A DNA stretch of 64,000 bases from positions 10,948,334 through 11,012,333 of the forward strand of contig NC_040032.1 in the NCBI RefSeq assembly GCF_000972845.2. The letters are read 5' to 3'. Within the stretch, counting starts at the first letter, position 1. The number at the start of each line of letters is the position of its first letter. This document shows, piece after piece, positions 61,201 to 64,000 of this stretch. This DNA comes from Larimichthys crocea. Its lineage: Eukaryota; Chordata; Actinopteri; Sciaenidae. Both the position numbers and the translations under genes were made by a program. The notes under the pieces are model-generated. The model worked only from the letters and a program-made list of their open reading frames with translations. It had not been told where the DNA came from and ran no database searches.

Positions 61201-64000
61201 CTTCCTGGGTATAAATCACGTTTAACATGTATGAACTACAGTGATGGCGGCTCTGATATTGTTGGGAGTATGCCAGAGGAAATACTGCATGCTTACAATT
61301 AGAGCTGATAAAGTTGAAGTTGTTGCTGGAGGTAATGGGGAAGTCCCAAAGATGTGTGCGCCCACAGCTGTTGATGTCAAAGATTAGCTTTCTGTGAATT
61401 CATTTGTTAAGTGGGGACAACACGCAATGTGCAAATACTGGAAACATTGCTTTTCACTCGCGCTAACCTTGAGCTCTGATTTACTCCTCAAACACTGCTT
61501 GCTCAACAGTGTTGTTCATCTTTAAAGTACCTTTACGACCCCCGCATGGCTGGCCATGATGGAACGTTTATTATGAGGTTATAGCCGGTGCAACACCGCC
61601 ACCAAACCTTGAAGCAGAAAATAACCGTGTATGAAGATAACATCAACGGCGTACTGTCTAGTAAGCAGCCTTTACATTTTGAAAGTCACAGTCAGTCTAA
61701 TGCATGTGTCCCTATATCTGATGATGCAGTAGAGCATGGAGAGTCATCAGGGCTGCTGCTGGTAATCTTGGTGAAAACATAAGCACTGCTTCTTAAATGC
61801 CATTAAACTCCTATCACCTGTATCTATAGACAAGCATTTGAACCCATTCCAGTTTTTCCCCCCATTACCAGTAATGAGACCCCTATATGTCTACACCCTT
61901 TCTGACCCATATCTGGTAATGGGAGGACGGGCCCTTTAAGAGGCTCCAGTGAATGAATTCTATTATAGATTAATTGATTAAGAGGGTGGCGCACCGAGAT
62001 GACAATATATCTCTTTATTGATCTGCCTTTCAATGAGATTGGCTGTTACCCAACCTCCCTGAGGGATGAAGAAAGAGAAAGAGAATCAGAGCGGGGAGAA
62101 GGAAAAAGCAGGGCTGCTATTAATGGGGCAACTAATTTCCTGTTTCTCTCTCCGGCTTCCCTCCGTCTTGGATTCAGTCCCACAGTACGAGTGCAAGGAC
62201 ATATGAGCGATCCGATGGGCTGCATTCAGGCCAGAGTTCTCTTTCACATATATCATCTCATTTCTCCCCGGTCCCTTCACACTCTCTCCTCTGATCTCAT
62301 TATATAAGAATCCACCTCTCTAGCTCCCCCTTCTTCACCAAGACCTCTTTGTCTTACCCCTTTTCTCCATAATGAGGGGCCCCCTATTAATTTTGGTGCC
62401 GTGAAGCGAAACACACCCTCTGTTACTCCCCCACGCTCTCTGCAAATCTACGAATTGATGTGGGTGTATGAAGATAGAGCGGGCTGGGGCGTCTCTGTCT
62501 GCTTGCCACCACACATCATGATGAAAAGGGCAGATTGGAGTGTCAAAGGCGACATTAACCTCTTGTCTATCTACTGGGGTTTAACCATTCAACTGGTTTC
62601 ATATGCTGATTGTATTCTGTAATGAGTGGGGATTACTTTTGTCACGGGCACCTTAAGCTCTATGGATCTCTCTCTGAAGGCAGCAGTTGAGTTGGTTGCC
62701 AATAATGAGAATCGCTTATGAAAGGGGACTGAATCCGGTGACTGAATGTTTATCCAGAGTTTTGCACCTCATGTCTTGGATTTCCGTTCAATTCGTACAA
62801 GGACGAGGACATTTTCATTGGCACAGTGGAATTAATTTACTCTACAATCTCCCTTAATTGTTTACTTGCTTGGGTCACAGAGACACAGATGACATGGTCT
62901 TTATATAGTTTTAAACCACTAGTTTCTTGACATGTGATGCTCTGTAGATTGACACTGCCATCACAGATGTACCAGCTCTCAGGAGATAAATTCTTCCACT
63001 GAAAGTTCTTTTTCGTTACATGAACCTAACGAAGAAAAATGTGCTGCCATTCACTAAACAATGTATATACAGTGTCATCTCCTTTATTTTGGAAGCTGTC
63101 CTTACAGCATTGGATATGACAACCTTTGTTCACCCATACGCCGTGAGCAATAATAGAGAGTGCGGAGGATGTGATGGTTGGACCAGTCAACAAAAAGTTG
63201 ACCTTTGACACAGAAAACAGCTGTTCATTTTCCCATTTTCAGCAGTAAACGCTGGTTTCTTAGGTCGCTTTACCTTGATGAAGGAATTCTTTGAACCTCA
63301 AACAACCCTAACAAAGTCATTTTTGATCCTATAAGTATAATCAACTATTTTAGATTTGTACCGTCTTTGAAGGGCACTGACAAATGATGCAATCACACTG
63401 ATAGGGTGGAGTCGAATCAGGAAATGCTTTATGAGTCGCCGGATGACAAAAGACGTCTTTTGTTGTTTAATTTGGACGACTTGTTGGAATGATGACTTCT
63501 GTCTGTCAGAAGCAAAGGAAACACATGCTCGGGTAGATGATTGGGCATACAAGGCTTTGTCTTTGATACCAGAGACCAACAGTTTGCTTGAAATACTAAA
63601 TTATAGCTTTGTAAAACAGATTCAACTCGTGGTCATTTATAAAGGCTGCAAGGTAGTAGTTCTTGTGTTATTGTTTTAAACTGCTGGACACCTTAACAAC
63701 ATATCTGGAGCAGTGAGGGAAGATCTCTCCAATCATTGTTCTGTCCAGAGGTAATATTTATTGCAGGGCTGTTGTCTTGGATTGGATGATATTATACAGG
63801 ATGTCATGTCATTGTGTCCACCCCTTGTCGTTTCTTGTAGAAGACGTACATCTTCTTCGAAATAGCCTTTTTCTCGGGCTCCAAGTGGTGTCAGGACGGA
63901 GGGTCAGAGTACACAACCGGCTGCCACGCCGCACTGCTCTGTAATTTAGCCTCGTCTGCTTCCCCACCCCACGGAGCTCCCATCCGTTCGTTTCCTCTGA
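58292..64000. other. upstream intergenic DNA, repeat-poor
   Basis: A 5.7-kb stretch without microsatellites or recognisable transposons, rich in AT and in homeodomain-type cores such as TAATTGATTA (61971-61980) and TAATTA. No frame has homology. Such unique AT-rich DNA next to a developmental gene often holds conserved enhancers, but this cannot be shown from one sequence. The gene next to robo3 is not reached. Confidence 0.6.

Overview
This is vertebrate genomic DNA, almost certainly from a ray-finned (probably percomorph) fish. The coding content is a set of short, spliced exons with GT-AG boundaries. The non-coding DNA is full of (CA/GT)n microsatellites, a tRNA-derived SINE, an L2-like LINE fragment and MITE-type DNA elements of the kind common in fish. 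I see no bacterial, phage or plasmid features and no CRISPR array. The window holds the 5' half of one gene on the minus strand, a Roundabout axon-guidance receptor best assigned as robo3. I see no second gene on either strand.

Reading the gene 5' to 3' (descending coordinates), nine coding exons can be placed exactly: signal-peptide exon 56711-56648; Ig1 41874-41548; Ig2 as 21593-21436 and 20707-20587; Ig3 as 19382-19244 and 18363-18236; Ig4 as 9509-9385 and 6716-6545; first half of Ig5 4512-4307. Every junction keeps phase. The lengths sum to 1440 nt, exactly 480 codons with no stop, covering signal peptide, Ig1-Ig4 and the first half of Ig5. Ig1 sits in one exon and Ig2 to Ig5 are each split, as in other vertebrate ROBO genes. 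The second half of Ig5, the three FN3 domains, the transmembrane segment and the cytoplasmic CC motifs must lie beyond coordinate 1.

Layout: 57-64 kb is upstream flank with a MITE-like element and a long stretch free of microsatellites. 56.7-57.2 kb is a CpG-rich presumptive promoter and 5'UTR. 41.9-56.6 kb is intron 1, which carries a LINE fragment nested inside a MITE. 21.6-41.5 kb is the 20-kb intron 2, with a repeat-poor, AT-rich block that is a candidate regulatory region. 4.3-21.6 kb holds the clustered Ig2-Ig5 exons. 1-4.3 kb is the start of the next intron.

Two points deserve most attention. First, the Ig1 domain keeps the residues known from ROBO1 to contact Slit (E36, N52, K54, F92, L94 and R100, matching ROBO1 72, 88, 90, 128, 130 and 136). 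At three of these, mammalian ROBO3 carries P, R and P. Second, the first coding exon lies 14.8 kb upstream of Ig1 and encodes only a 21-residue signal peptide, so it is easy to miss. No wholly new biological system is visible here.
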